From the NCBI GenBank assembly GCA_023954195.1, contig JAMLIK010000002.1, forward strand, positions 186,001 to 250,000: DNA of 64,000 nucleotides. The letters run 5' to 3'. The position numbers were made by a program, and so were the translations under genes. Of the stretch, positions 36,647-48,034 are shown in pieces. This DNA is from Xanthobacteraceae bacterium (lineage in GTDB: Bacteria > Pseudomonadota > Alphaproteobacteria > Rhizobiales > Xanthobacteraceae). Within the stretch, counting starts at the first letter, position 1; each line of letters opens with the position of its first letter. A model generated the notes under the pieces. That model saw only the letters and a list, made by a program, of their open reading frames with translations. It was not told the origin of the DNA and did no database searches.

Positions 36647-37591
36647 GTGAAAGTCGACAAGACCCTCGTCGCGTCGGTAGCCCTGCACGTGCTCGTGATC
36701 GGGTGGGGTCTGGTGTCGTTTTCGGCCCGCTCGCTGGAAGCGCCGCCGCCGGAATCGATGCCGGTCGATATCATCTCGGCGGATCAACTGTCGAAGATCA
36801 CTGCCGGAGCCAAGACCGGTGAAAAGGACAAGCCGAAGCCGCTGGTCGAGAAGGTCGCGGAGGCGAAGCCTGTCGACGATACCGCCGGCAAGATCACCGA
36901 AAAACTGGAAGTGAAGACCGAAGCCGCGCCCGAGCCGCCGCCGAAGCCGGTGGAAAAGCCGGTCGAGAAAAAGCCCGATCCGCCGAAGCCGGTCGCCGAG
37001 CACAAGCCGAAGGACGAGCCGAAGCCGATCGAGAAGAAGCCGGATCCGCCGAAGGTCGATCCGATCGCCGAGGCGCTGAAGAAGGACGAGGCCAAGAAGC
37101 CGACGCCGAAGCCGCAGGCCAAGGCGGCGCCGCCGAAGCCGCCGGAGCCGAAGCGCGAGCGCACCTTCGATCAATCGAAGATCGCCGCCCTGCTCGACAA
37201 GCGTGACCCGACCCGCCACGCCGCGACCGGCGAGCAACTCAATTCGACCGCCTCGCTCGGCGCGGCGCACGGCAATGCGGCGACGCTGTCGCAATCCGAG
37301 CTGGACGCCTTGCGGGCGCGGCTGACCCGGCTGTGGAACGTGCAGGCCGGCACCGAGCATCCGGAAGAGCTGATCGTCGATATCCGCATCCGCCTGACCC
37401 CTGACAAGCGGCTGGCGGCGCCGCCGGAGGTGGTGTCGCGCGGCTCGTCGCCGCGCTACCGCGCCGCCGCCGACGCCGCGATGCGCGCGGTGTTGCAGGC
37501 GCAGCCCTACGACATGTTGCGGCCCGCGACCTATGAGCAATGGAAGGACATGATTGTCACTTTCGATCCGCGCCAGATGTTCAACGGTTGA
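36647..37591 (+). CDS. tolA: Tol-Pal system protein TolA
   Basis: A 314-residue protein with an N-terminal anchor ([20 protein letters not shown]), a long Pro/Lys/Glu-rich periplasm-spanning region (about residues 60-180, with repeats such as [16 protein letters not shown]) and a C-terminal TonB/TolA-like domain ([14 protein letters not shown], then [14 protein letters not shown]). TolA reaches from the inner membrane to Pal and TolB. It starts with GTG directly after the tolR stop. Confidence 0.93.
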   Translation: MKVDKTLVASVALHVLVIGWGLVSFSARSLEAPPPESMPVDIISADQLSKITAGAKTGEKDKPKPLVEKVAEAKPVDDTAGKITEKLEVKTEAAPEPPPKPVEKPVEKKPDPPKPVAEHKPKDEPKPIEKKPDPPKVDPIAEALKKDEAKKPTPKPQAKAAPPKPPEPKRERTFDQSKIAALLDKRDPTRHAATGEQLNSTASLGAAHGNAATLSQSELDALRARLTRLWNVQAGTEHPEELIVDIRIRLTPDKRLAAPPEVVSRGSSPRYRAAADAAMRAVLQAQPYDMLRPATYEQWKDMIVTFDPRQMFNG

Positions 37592-37623
37592 TGTTTTGCC
37601 GATACTTTGGAAATGAGCGAGCG

Positions 37624-38976
37624 ATGCCCCTGACGCCATCCCTTCCATCCGCGATTTCGTTGACACGCCGCCATGCGCTGATCGGCGGCGCGGGGGCCGC
37701 GGCCAGCCTGCTGCTGCCGACGGTGTCGCGGGCGCAGACCCGTTTGCAGGTGACGGAAGGCAACGTCGCCCCGCTTCCGATCGCGATTCCGAATTTCATT
37801 GGCGGCGCCCCGTCCGACGCCGAGGTCGGTGGCGGCGTGACCAAGGTCATCACCAACAACCTCAAGCGCAGCGGCCTGTTCGCCCCGATCGATCAGGCGG
37901 CCTACATCGAGAAGATCACCAACATCGATGCCGCCCCGCAGTTCGCCAGTTGGAAGACCATCAACGCGCAGGCCCTGGTCACCGGCCGCGTGACGCGGCA
38001 AGGCGACGGCCGCCTGAAAGCCGAATTCCGGCTGTGGGACGTCGCATCGGGCCAGCAACTGACCGGCCAGCAATACTTTACGTCGCCGGAATATTGGCGG
38101 CGGATCGCGCACATCATTTCCGACCAGATCTACGAACGCCTGACTGGCGAAAAGGGCTATTTCGACAGCCGCGTGGTGTTCGTCGACGAGAGCGGAGCGG
38201 CGCAACGCCGCGTCAAGCGGCTGGCCCTGATGGATCAGGACGGTGCCAATGTGCGCTACCTGACCCGCGGTTCCGATCTGGTGCTGACGCCGCGCTTCTC
38301 GCCGTCGACCCAGGAAATCACCTATATGGAATTCGGGCAGGGCGATCCGCGGGTCTATCTGCTCAATATCGAAACCGGACAGCGCGAGATCGTCGGCAAT
38401 TTCCCTGGCATGTCGTTCTCGCCGCGATTTTCGCCGGACGGTCAGCGCATCATCATGAGCCTGCAACAGGGCGGCAACTCCAACCTGTTCGTGATGGACC
38501 TGCGCTCGAAATCGACCACCCGGCTGACCGATACGCCGGCCATCGATACCTCGCCGTCCTACTCGCCGGACGGCGCGCGGATTTCCTTCGAGTCCGATCG
38601 CGGCGGCAAGCCGCAGGTTTACGTCATGCCGGCCACCGGCGGGGCGGCGCAGCGCATCTCGTTCGGCGAGGGCAGTTACTCGACGCCGGTCTGGTCGCCG
38701 CGCGGCGACTACATCGCCTTCACCAAGCAGGGCGGCGGTCAGTTCGCGATCGGGATCATGAAGCCGGACGGGTCGGGCGAGCGGATCCTGACATCCGGCT
38801 TCCACAACGAAGGCCCGACATTCGCGCCCAACGGCCGCGTCGTGATGTTCTTCCGCGATCCGGGCGGCGGCGGCGGGCCGTCGCTCTACACCGTCGATAT
38901 CTCCGGACGGAACGAGCAGAAGGTGCCGACGCCGGGCTATGCCTCCGATCCCGCGTGGTCGCCGCTGTTATCGTAA
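37624..38976 (+). CDS. tolB: Tol-Pal system beta-propeller protein TolB
   Basis: A 450-residue periplasmic protein. After an export signal ([24 protein letters not shown]) come the N-terminal TolB domain and a six-bladed propeller made of repeated D-x-x-x-x-R-x-x-x-P-x-x-SPDG units ([45 protein letters not shown]). TolB binds Pal and TolA. The signal carries a twin-Arg (TRRHALI), unlike the Sec signal of E. coli TolB. pal is not next: two genes are inserted. Confidence 0.95.
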   Translation: MPLTPSLPSAISLTRRHALIGGAGAAASLLLPTVSRAQTRLQVTEGNVAPLPIAIPNFIGGAPSDAEVGGGVTKVITNNLKRSGLFAPIDQAAYIEKITNIDAAPQFASWKTINAQALVTGRVTRQGDGRLKAEFRLWDVASGQQLTGQQYFTSPEYWRRIAHIISDQIYERLTGEKGYFDSRVVFVDESGAAQRRVKRLALMDQDGANVRYLTRGSDLVLTPRFSPSTQEITYMEFGQGDPRVYLLNIETGQREIVGNFPGMSFSPRFSPDGQRIIMSLQQGGNSNLFVMDLRSKSTTRLTDTPAIDTSPSYSPDGARISFESDRGGKPQVYVMPATGGAAQRISFGEGSYSTPVWSPRGDYIAFTKQGGGQFAIGIMKPDGSGERILTSGFHNEGPTFAPNGRVVMFFRDPGGGGGPSLYTVDISGRNEQKVPTPGYASDPAWSPLLS

Positions 38977-39305
38977 ACGATCCGTCAACGCGCCGGCCAC
39001 GGCGCGCGCCTCCACCATGCTCCGGGCGCGCTGCGGTGCGTAACGCCGCCGCGCGGTGTCACTTGGTGACGCGGCGCGTCCGGCGCACGGCATGATTTTC
39101 CGCAATCCGCTTGGATTGTGGTCATCCCGCACGCATGCCGCATTTAAAATGTCCCGCATCTAGAACGTCGCGCATCGCCCGAAGCCGCGATTCCGCCAAG
39201 GTATCCGGCGGCGGCCGGTAAGATCCCGGCAACCATGTTCGCTCAGGAAGACTTCATATGCGGGCGGTATAACGGTGGGGCCTAAGCGGGGGCCGCGCGC
39301 ATACG
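38977..39305. other. Intergenic region between tolB and the GGDEF/EAL gene
   Basis: About 330 bases without a convincing gene. The only structure seen is an imperfect inverted repeat at about 39048-39077 (CGCCGCGCGGTGTCAC against GTGACGCGGCGCG), which may end the tolQRAB transcript although no T-run follows. The promoter of the next gene should be here. Confidence 0.5.
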
Positions 39306-41636
39306 ATGCAGTTGTTGAAGACAAATAGAACGCGTCAGGACGAGCGGTGGTCGCCGACCATTCACGCGGCGCTGGTGGATTCGCTGTTCATGAATCCCCT
39401 GCCGATGGTTGTCGGCGGATTCGGTCCGGCGATCGCGGCCGCCGTCATCGGCGCGGTCACCGGCGATGTCTGGTGCTGGATCTACGTGCCGCTGTTTATC
39501 GCGGTCGGACTGGCGCGCACCTACCAGATGTATCGTTACAAGCAGCGCAGCGCCGGTCTCACCGTCAGCGAAGCGGTGGTGTGGGAAAAGCGGTACGAGA
39601 TCGGCGCGATGGCCTATGGTCTCGTGCTCGGAATCTGGGGCGCCACGGTGTTGATGCGCACCGATGCCGCGGCCGCGCATATGCTGTGCGCGACGACGGT
39701 GGTGGCGCATACCTCCGCCGGCGTGGGCCGGACATTCGGGCGTCCGGTCATTTTCCATCGTCAGGTGCTGCTCTCGTGCGGACCGCTGTTCCTGACCCTG
39801 ATCGCGGTCGGCGGCGTCTATTATTATGCGCTGGCGCTGCTCAGCGTCGTGTTCTTCGCGGCGATCCGCCGGCTGACGTCGAGCCTGCAACGGATCTACG
39901 TCAACGCCTGGGTCGCGCGGGAGCGCGAGGAGGCGCTGGTCAGCCAGTTCGACGCCGCATTGAACAATATGCCGCACGGACTCTGCATGTTCACCGTCGA
40001 CGGCCGGCTCGCGGTCATGAACCATCGCTTCAGCGAGATGATGGGGCTGCCCGGCGAGATCGTGCTGCGCGGCGTGCACGCGCGCGAGATCGTCGCGGAG
40101 TGCCGGCGTTCGAACATCATCGCGGACGACAGCGCGCAACGGATCCTGTCCGAGATCGAGAACGCGCAGGCCGGCGAAATCATCACCGTGGAGCAGGGCG
40201 CCGGGATGCGGGCGCTGTCGTGGATTTTCCAGCCGATGGCCGGCGGCGGCAGCGTCGTGCTGGTGGAGGACATCACCGAGCGGCGGATGGCGGAAGCCAG
40301 GATCATGCACCTGGCGCGCTTCGACGAACTCACCGGCCTGCCCAACCGCGTCAATTTCCGCGACGAGATCGAACGTCTGTTGACTCACGCCAAGGAGGCG
40401 ACGTCGGCGCTGTTGTTCATCGATCTCGATCAGTTCAAGCAGGTGAACGATACGCTCGGTCATCCGTGCGGCGACCGGTTGTTGTGCATGGTCGCGAACC
40501 GGCTGCGCGAGATGATGCGGTCGGACGATTTCGTCGCCCGTTTCGGGGGGGACGAATTCGTCGTGTTCCAGCGCAATATCGCCTCGAACGAGGATGCGGC
40601 GAGCCTGGCGCGCCGGATCGTCGAGCGGCTGAGCGAGCGCTACGAGATCGACCGCCATCTGGTGGAAATCGGCGCCAGCATCGGCATCGCCGTCACGTCG
40701 CCGTCGATGAGCGCCGACGTTTTGCTCAAGAACGCCGACATGGCGCTTTATCGCGCCAAGGCGGACGGTCGGGGCACGTTCTGCTTCTTCCGCGAGGAAA
40801 TGGCGGAAACGGTGGAAGCGCGCCGGATCCTCGAACTCGATTTGCGGCGGGCGCTCGCCAATGAGGAGTTCGAGCTGTACTACCAGCCGCTGGTCAATTT
40901 GAAGTCGGGGCGCATCTCCTCATGCGAGGCGCTGTTGCGATGGAACCATCCGGTTCGCGGCAGGGTGTCGCCCGTGGACATCATTCCGGTCGCCGAGGAC
41001 ATGGGCCTGATCGTCGATCTCGGCCGCTGGATTCTGCGCAAGGCGTGCACCGAATGCATGAAGTGGCCGGACGGCGTCAGCGTCGCGGTGAACTTCTCGT
41101 CGCAGCAGTTCCACCAGCGCGACGTTCTCACCGAGGTCCGCTATGCTCTCGAAGTCTCGGGGCTGCCCGCCGAGCGCCTTGAAATCGAGATCACCGAGTC
41201 GTCGCTGCTGCGCAATACGCAATGGACGCGCGACGCCCTGACGCAATTGAACGAGGAAGGCGTGCGGATTTCGCTCGATGACTTCGGCACCGGCTATTCG
41301 AGCCTGAGCTATCTGCACAACTTCCCGCTTCACAAGGTCAAGATCGACCGTTCGTTCCTTGAGGGCATCGACACGGACCGGCCGCTGACTTTGCTTCGCG
41401 GCGTGGCGCGGCTCAGCGCCGATCTCGGCATGTCGGTGGTGGTCGAGGGCATCGAGACCAACGAACAGCTCGAACTCATCAGCGCGGACGGCACGGTCAC
41501 CGAAGCGCAGGGATACTTATTCAGTCCGCCTGTTCCGGCAACGGCGATCTGTCAATTGCTCGATGCCTCGCACGGGCGTCGTGCCGCCGGGAGCGAAGTG
41601 GTGGCCTTGCCGTCGCGCTCGGTCGGCAGGGCATAA
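39306..41636 (+). CDS. Membrane-bound GGDEF-EAL c-di-GMP enzyme
   Basis: A 776-residue protein. The N-terminal part has about four to five membrane helices (residues 30-205). A PAS-like sensor follows (FDAALNNMPHGLCMFTVDGRLAVMNHRFSEMMG). The GGDEF domain has an intact GGDEF site (414-418) with LDQFKQVNDTLGH, and the EAL domain is intact too (EAL 541-543, DDFGTGYSSLSYLHNFP). Both cyclase and phosphodiesterase activity are possible. The GG of the motif is encoded by GGG codons that make a run of seven G. It lies between tolB and pal, which normally adjoin. Confidence 0.9.
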   Translation: MQLLKTNRTRQDERWSPTIHAALVDSLFMNPLPMVVGGFGPAIAAAVIGAVTGDVWCWIYVPLFIAVGLARTYQMYRYKQRSAGLTVSEAVVWEKRYEIGAMAYGLVLGIWGATVLMRTDAAAAHMLCATTVVAHTSAGVGRTFGRPVIFHRQVLLSCGPLFLTLIAVGGVYYYALALLSVVFFAAIRRLTSSLQRIYVNAWVAREREEALVSQFDAALNNMPHGLCMFTVDGRLAVMNHRFSEMMGLPGEIVLRGVHAREIVAECRRSNIIADDSAQRILSEIENAQAGEIITVEQGAGMRALSWIFQPMAGGGSVVLVEDITERRMAEARIMHLARFDELTGLPNRVNFRDEIERLLTHAKEATSALLFIDLDQFKQVNDTLGHPCGDRLLCMVANRLREMMRSDDFVARFGGDEFVVFQRNIASNEDAASLARRIVERLSERYEIDRHLVEIGASIGIAVTSPSMSADVLLKNADMALYRAKADGRGTFCFFREEMAETVEARRILELDLRRALANEEFELYYQPLVNLKSGRISSCEALLRWNHPVRGRVSPVDIIPVAEDMGLIVDLGRWILRKACTECMKWPDGVSVAVNFSSQQFHQRDVLTEVRYALEVSGLPAERLEIEITESSLLRNTQWTRDALTQLNEEGVRISLDDFGTGYSSLSYLHNFPLHKVKIDRSFLEGIDTDRPLTLLRGVARLSADLGMSVVVEGIETNEQLELISADGTVTEAQGYLFSPPVPATAICQLLDASHGRRAAGSEVVALPSRSVGRA

Positions 41637-41900
41637 TCCGAATGCGGGAATCGGAGCGACGGCTCAACCGTCGTTCTCCTGCTCAAGCACCCCCCGATTT
41701 CAATCCTTGCAGGGCACGCGCCGGAATCCGGCGAATATTGGCGCCGGGCCATCGAGGTCCCCGCGTCGCGAATCGATGCGGCGCTTGGGATATACACGCC
41801 GCATTAACCTTGCTGCATTGATCATTTTGCACTTCGTTTGAGAATCCATTAACCTTCAAGAATGATCGCGCGTTGATTGGGACTGCGCAGGAAGATCGAT

Positions 41901-42641
41901 ATGGGTCAGTCTGAACAGACCATGAGGCGCCCGTTCGAACGCGGCATCGAATTGCTCGATCGCGTCGATTATCAACTGGCGGAAACCGAGGCCGAGAAGG
42001 ACGCGATATATCGGCTGCGCTATCGCGCTTATTTACGCGAAGGCGCCATCGCTCCGAACCCCGACCATAAGATCAGCGACCGCTTCGACGATTTGCCGAA
42101 CAGCTGGATCTTCGGGGTTCATCTCGACGGCGAACTCGTCAGTTCGCTGCGGATTTCCGTGGCCTCGCCGGCGAACCCGGCCACCCCTTCGCTCGACGTG
42201 TTCCCGGATTTGCTGAAGCCGGAATTGGCTCAGGGCAAGGTGGTGGTGGATCCGACGCGCTTCGTCGCCGACCCCGCGCGCGCGGGCCGCTTCCCCGAAC
42301 TGCCTTACATGACGTTGCGGCTCGCCTACGTCGCTTGCCAGTACTTCAACGCCGACATCGGGCTCGCCTCGGTGCGGGCGGAACACCAGGCGTTCTATCG
42401 TCGGATTTTCCTGCGCACCCTGGCGCCGCCGCGCGACTATCCCGGTTTAATCAAGCCGATCAGCCTGATGGCGATCGATTTTCCGGCCGAGCGCGACAAG
42501 ATCTTCGCCCGATTCCCGCATCTTCGCTCAAGTTACTTCGAGCGACGCATGCTGTTCGAGCGCCGATACGTGCAAAACGCCTGCATCCTTCGCTTGCCCG
42601 AGCGATTGTGCGAACGCGCCTCGATCGTTCCGGGCGCGTAG
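41901..42641 (+). CDS. FeeM/LuxI-like N-acyltransferase (putative N-acyl amino acid synthase)
   Basis: A 246-residue protein with the GNAT-type layout of the autoinducer-synthase-like FeeM group: YQLAETEAEKDAIYRLRYRAYLREGAI near the N terminus, WIFGVHLDGELVSSLRI and then VVVDPTRFVADPAR and ASVRAEHQAFYRRIF. LuxI/FeeM enzymes join an acyl chain from acyl carrier protein to an amine. No LuxR gene is nearby. An AGGA precedes the ATG at 41901; ATG 41877 is less likely. It stands alone between the GGDEF/EAL gene and pal. The family call comes from pattern recognition, so the product is unknown. Confidence 0.68.
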   Translation: MGQSEQTMRRPFERGIELLDRVDYQLAETEAEKDAIYRLRYRAYLREGAIAPNPDHKISDRFDDLPNSWIFGVHLDGELVSSLRISVASPANPATPSLDVFPDLLKPELAQGKVVVDPTRFVADPARAGRFPELPYMTLRLAYVACQYFNADIGLASVRAEHQAFYRRIFLRTLAPPRDYPGLIKPISLMAIDFPAERDKIFARFPHLRSSYFERRMLFERRYVQNACILRLPERLCERASIVPGA

Positions 42642-42886
42642 GTTCTCGGCGCGATCCGCGCGCGGGAACTTGCCGGCTCGCGCCGTCAGGCCGCATCGCC
42701 ATTGATGTGACGGCCATCCACGTCCGCGCCATATTTGCCCGCCATTAACCATCCGGTCCGGTTGTCGGCGGCTGACGGCATTTGATCGATCTTGGCAAGG
42801 TCTCGTCAAGGTTGATGGAACGTTCGCTTAACCAACCCCCTGTAGACCGGGTCATCAGACAATATCGTGAGCGTGGAGGCTCCGGA

Positions 42887-43384
42887 ATGACCTATCAAAA
42901 GCGATTCCTCCAGGGATTGAAGCTGGCAGCCGTGCTGGCGGTGGCGCTGTCGATGGGCGCCTGCGCCAACAAGAACGGACTGGGCGCCGATGGAGCCGGG
43001 ATGGCCGGCGCGGCGACTCCGGGCAGCCAGCAGGATTTCGTGGTCAACGTCGGCGACCGGGTGTTTTTCGAAAGCGACCAGACCGATCTCAGCCCGCAAG
43101 CGGTCGCGACGCTGGAAAAGCAGGTGCGGTGGCTGCAAACCTACAATCGCTACTCCTTCACCATTGAAGGTCACGCCGACGAGCGGGGCACGCGCGAGTA
43201 CAACATCGCGCTCGGCGCCCGCCGCGCCCAGGCGGTCCGCTCGTTCTTCATCTCGCGCGGCATTCCGGCGCAACGGATGCGGACGATTTCATACGGCAAG
43301 GAGCGGCCGGTCGCGGTGTGCAACGACATCTCGTGCTGGTCACAGAACCGCCGCGCGGTGACGGTGTTGAACGCCGGCTCCTGA
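42887..43384 (+). CDS. pal: Peptidoglycan-associated lipoprotein Pal
   Basis: A 165-residue outer-membrane lipoprotein. A signal peptide with a lipobox (LSMGAC, lipid on Cys near residue 25) leads to a short linker and an OmpA-like domain: VFFESDQTDLSPQA, FTIEGHADERGTREYNIALGARRAQAV and ISYGKERPVAV. The Asp and Arg of the meso-DAP binding site (ADERGTREYN, LGARRA) are present. Pal ties the outer membrane to peptidoglycan. An in-frame extension to 42782 is unsupported. A terminator follows. Confidence 0.95.
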   Translation: MTYQKRFLQGLKLAAVLAVALSMGACANKNGLGADGAGMAGAATPGSQQDFVVNVGDRVFFESDQTDLSPQAVATLEKQVRWLQTYNRYSFTIEGHADERGTREYNIALGARRAQAVRSFFISRGIPAQRMRTISYGKERPVAVCNDISCWSQNRRAVTVLNAGS

Positions 43385-43408
43385 CCTGCCGCGACGCTAA
43401 CGCTTCGG

Positions 43409-43437
43409 CCGGCGCCTTCGGGCGCCGGTTTTGTTTT
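43409..43437 (+). terminator. Rho-independent terminator of pal
   Basis: An 8-bp stem CCGGCGCC with GGCGCCGG and a TTCG loop, followed by TTTTGTTTT, 25 bases after the pal stop. It separates pal from cpoB. Confidence 0.9.
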
Positions 43438-43603
43438 GGCGGCGGATCAGGTTTTTGCCAGACGCGGCGGCGCGCGGTATTACTGCATGCTCCGGCGCGA
43501 TCTTATCGCGTGAGTCGCGCCGAATGCGCGCAGCCACATTTTCGGCGTGTTCCAATCCTCAAGCTGAAGGCCCGTTACGGCGCCATTCATTCGTCAGGCC
43601 AAG

Positions 43604-44551
43604 ATGTCAATCAGAACAGCAAAGCTCGCGATCCCTCAACTCGCGCGCCTCGCGGCCGCGGCCGCGGCCGCGACGCTTGCGATGTCCTCATCTGCGGTGC
43701 TGGCGCAGCGCTACGACGACAATGGCGGCGATCCGGCGATGCGGATCGAGCAGTTGGAGGGACAGCTGCGGCGGCTCACCGGTCAGAATGAGGAGCTTCA
43801 GCATCGCAACCAGATCCTGGAGCGGCAGCTTCAGCAGCTTCAGGGGGGGGCGCCGGCCAATGTCGCCACCGCTCCGCCCGCGCAGCAACCGCAGCCATCC
43901 TATAACCAGCCGTCGGCGGCTCAACAGGAGCCGGTGCCGATCGCGCGCGGGCCGGGGCGCGGCGATGCCTTCGATCCCAGCCGCAATCCCAACGCGCCGG
44001 GCGCGCCGCGCATGCTCGGCAGCATTCAGCAGGCTCCGGCCGGTGAGCAGGCTCCGGTCGGCGCCCCCGGCGGTCGCGACCCCGGAGAGCCCCTCAACTT
44101 GTCCAATGTCGGCGGAGCGGCGCAGTCCAACGGCGCCGGATCGGGGCTGACCACCTTGCCGCCGTCGTCCTCCCCGCGCGATGAATTCGATCTCGGCATC
44201 GGCTACATGCAGCGCAAGGACTACGCGCTGGCGGAAGAAACCATGCGCAATTTCACCCAGCATTTCCCGAACGACCGGCAAGTGGCGGACGCGCAGTACT
44301 GGGTCGGGGAGAGCCTGTTCCAGCGGCAGAAATATCGCGAGGCGGCGGAGTCGTTCCTCGCCGTCACCTCGAAATACGATACCTCGGCGAAGGCGCCCGA
44401 CGCCTTGCTGCGGCTCGGCCAGTCGCTGGCGGCGCTGAAGGAAAAGGAAGCCGCTTGCGCGGCGCTGGGCGAGGTGGCGCGAAAATATCCGCAGGCCTCG
44501 CGCGGCATCAAGCAGGCGGTGGATCGCGAGCAGAAGCGCATGAAGTGCTAG
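43604..44551 (+). CDS. cpoB: Tol-Pal accessory protein CpoB (YbgF)
   Basis: A 315-residue exported protein: signal peptide (LARLAAAAAAATLAMSSSAVLAQ), a coiled-coil (MRIEQLEGQLRRLTGQNEELQHRNQILERQLQQL), a Gln/Pro/Ala-rich linker, and a C-terminal TPR domain (EFDLGIGYMQRKDYALAEETMRNFTQHFPND, then ADAQYWVGESLFQRQKYREAAESFL). CpoB coordinates Tol with peptidoglycan synthesis. An eight-G run lies after the coiled-coil at about 43843-43850, a possible slippage point. Confidence 0.92.
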   Translation: MSIRTAKLAIPQLARLAAAAAAATLAMSSSAVLAQRYDDNGGDPAMRIEQLEGQLRRLTGQNEELQHRNQILERQLQQLQGGAPANVATAPPAQQPQPSYNQPSAAQQEPVPIARGPGRGDAFDPSRNPNAPGAPRMLGSIQQAPAGEQAPVGAPGGRDPGEPLNLSNVGGAAQSNGAGSGLTTLPPSSSPRDEFDLGIGYMQRKDYALAEETMRNFTQHFPNDRQVADAQYWVGESLFQRQKYREAAESFLAVTSKYDTSAKAPDALLRLGQSLAALKEKEAACAALGEVARKYPQASRGIKQAVDREQKRMKC

Positions 44552-44656
44552 AGCGTTTTCGAGCGAAGTGAATACGGGTTCGCGTCAAGAAAACGCATCC
44601 AAACAAAAAGCTGGAGTTCCGTTCCGATTCTGTCGGAACGGACAGGGCTCCAGGCT
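44550..44656. repeat. Dispersed intergenic repeat, family C (long form)
   Basis: Blocks GAGCGTTTTCGAGCGAAGTG, GGTTCGCGTCAAGAAAACGC and AACAAAAAGCTGGAG are followed by a hairpin TTCCGTTCCGATTCTGTCGG with its complement. It begins at the cpoB stop codon and separates cpoB from tilS. Confidence 0.8.
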
Positions 44657-44704
44657 TGACGAACGGCGCGGCTATTCGGCGCCCTCTGCGTCAGCATTGC
44701 GGTC

Positions 44705-45766
44705 GTGACCATGCCGGACGATCCATCGCCCCTCTCGGCCAGCGAAGCGAAACCGTTGTTCGCGGACTTGCGGCTTGCGCCGGCGCTGGTCCTGGCGGTG
44801 TCGGGCGGGCCCGACTCGGTCGCCCTGCTCTGGCTCGCCGCCCGCTGGCGGGCGGCCTTGAAGCGGGGGCCGCGGCTCCTCGCCGTGACCGTGGACCATC
44901 AGTTGCGCCCCGAAGCGGGGCGCGAGGCGGCCGGGGTCAAACGACTGGCGGGCGAACTGGGCGTGGAGCATCGCACTGTGCGATGGCTCGGCGCCAAACC
45001 CGGCAGCGGCGTGCCGGCGGCGGCGCGGGAGGCGCGTTACGCCCTGTTGCTGAAGGCGGCGCGCCGATGCGGTGCGGATCATATCCTGACGGCCCACACC
45101 CGCGACGATCAGGCTGAAACCTTCCTGATGCGGATGGCGCGCGGCAGCGGCATGGCGGGGCTCGGCGCGATGGCGCGGCGGTCGCCGCGTGAGGGCGCGG
45201 TCATCGTGCGCCCGTTGCTGGATGTGCCGAAGGCGCGGCTCCTTGCGACCCTGGACAAGGTTGGGATTGCTTTCGTTCTCGACCCGACCAATCAGGATGC
45301 CAGATATACCCGTCCGCGGTTGCGGGCCTTGATGCCGTCGCTCGCCGCCGAGGGGTGCGATGCCGCCAACCTGGCCCGTCTGGCCGGCCGGCTGGCGCGC
45401 GCCAACGCCGCCCTCGAATTGATGGCCGATGGGGCCGAACGGTTTTTGGCGCTGAATGACGGAGGCCGGCCACAGGCGGGGTTCGGTGCCGAGGCGTTCG
45501 CCGGGCTGGCGGAGGAAATCCGCGTTCGCGTGCTGCTGCGGACGATCGGTCGCGCCGCCACCGAGGGCGTTCCCGAACTGGGAAAGGTCGAAGCCCTGGC
45601 CGCCGCCATCGATGCCGCCGCAGCGGGGCGGAAACCGGGGCGGCCGTCGGGCCGCTTGCGGCAAACCCTCGCGGGAGCCGTGATTACCGTTGCCGACGGC
45701 CGGATCGTGATCGAACCCGCGCCTCCGCGCCGCCGGCGCGGCCCGGACAAGGCGGTCGAAGGTTAG
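44705..45766 (+). CDS. tilS: tRNA(Ile)-lysidine synthetase
   Basis: TilS adds lysine to C34 of the tRNA-Ile anticodon CAU, so it reads AUA; it is essential. The 353-residue product has the PP-loop SGGPDSVAL (about residues 33-41), VTVDHQLRPEAGREA, HTRDDQAETFLMRMARGSG and RPLLDVPKARL, all TilS landmarks. The C-terminal part is shorter than in E. coli. The start is GTG 44705 or ATG 44711. It lies before ftsH, as in many bacteria. Confidence 0.95.
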   Translation: MTMPDDPSPLSASEAKPLFADLRLAPALVLAVSGGPDSVALLWLAARWRAALKRGPRLLAVTVDHQLRPEAGREAAGVKRLAGELGVEHRTVRWLGAKPGSGVPAAAREARYALLLKAARRCGADHILTAHTRDDQAETFLMRMARGSGMAGLGAMARRSPREGAVIVRPLLDVPKARLLATLDKVGIAFVLDPTNQDARYTRPRLRALMPSLAAEGCDAANLARLAGRLARANAALELMADGAERFLALNDGGRPQAGFGAEAFAGLAEEIRVRVLLRTIGRAATEGVPELGKVEALAAAIDAAAAGRKPGRPSGRLRQTLAGAVITVADGRIVIEPAPPRRRRGPDKAVEG

Positions 45767-45943
45767 ACAAGCGCCGGATTTACGATTAATGGCATAGGGA
45801 AAGCGTCCGGTGCATCAAACGACGTCCTGGTGTGCTAAATAGTCCTGACTGGTTCCCTTGGCAGGGGCTGGCGCGACACTTAAATTAAAGAAAATTCGTC
45901 CAAGGCAAGAGGCCGCGCGCTCGCGTGGCCACAAGGAACCTCG

Positions 45944-47866
<1,923 letters not shown>

Positions 47867-47890
47867 TCGCGGCCCGGCTCGACTGATGGA

Positions 47891-47916
47891 AACGCGGCGG
47901 CAACGCCGCGTTTTTC
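47891..47916 (+). terminator. Rho-independent terminator of ftsH
   Basis: A 9-bp stem AACGCGGCG with CGCCGCGTT, a GCAA loop and TTT following, 24 bases after the stop codon. Confidence 0.85.
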
Positions 47917-48034
47917 ATTGACACGTCAAGACATGGCGATCGGGGCGAGGGGTCGCGCATGACATCCATGACCTTGCGCCGCTTGACCTGACGGCAACTT
48001 GCCCGCAGGCATGCGCCCGCACGCGGATTTCATC

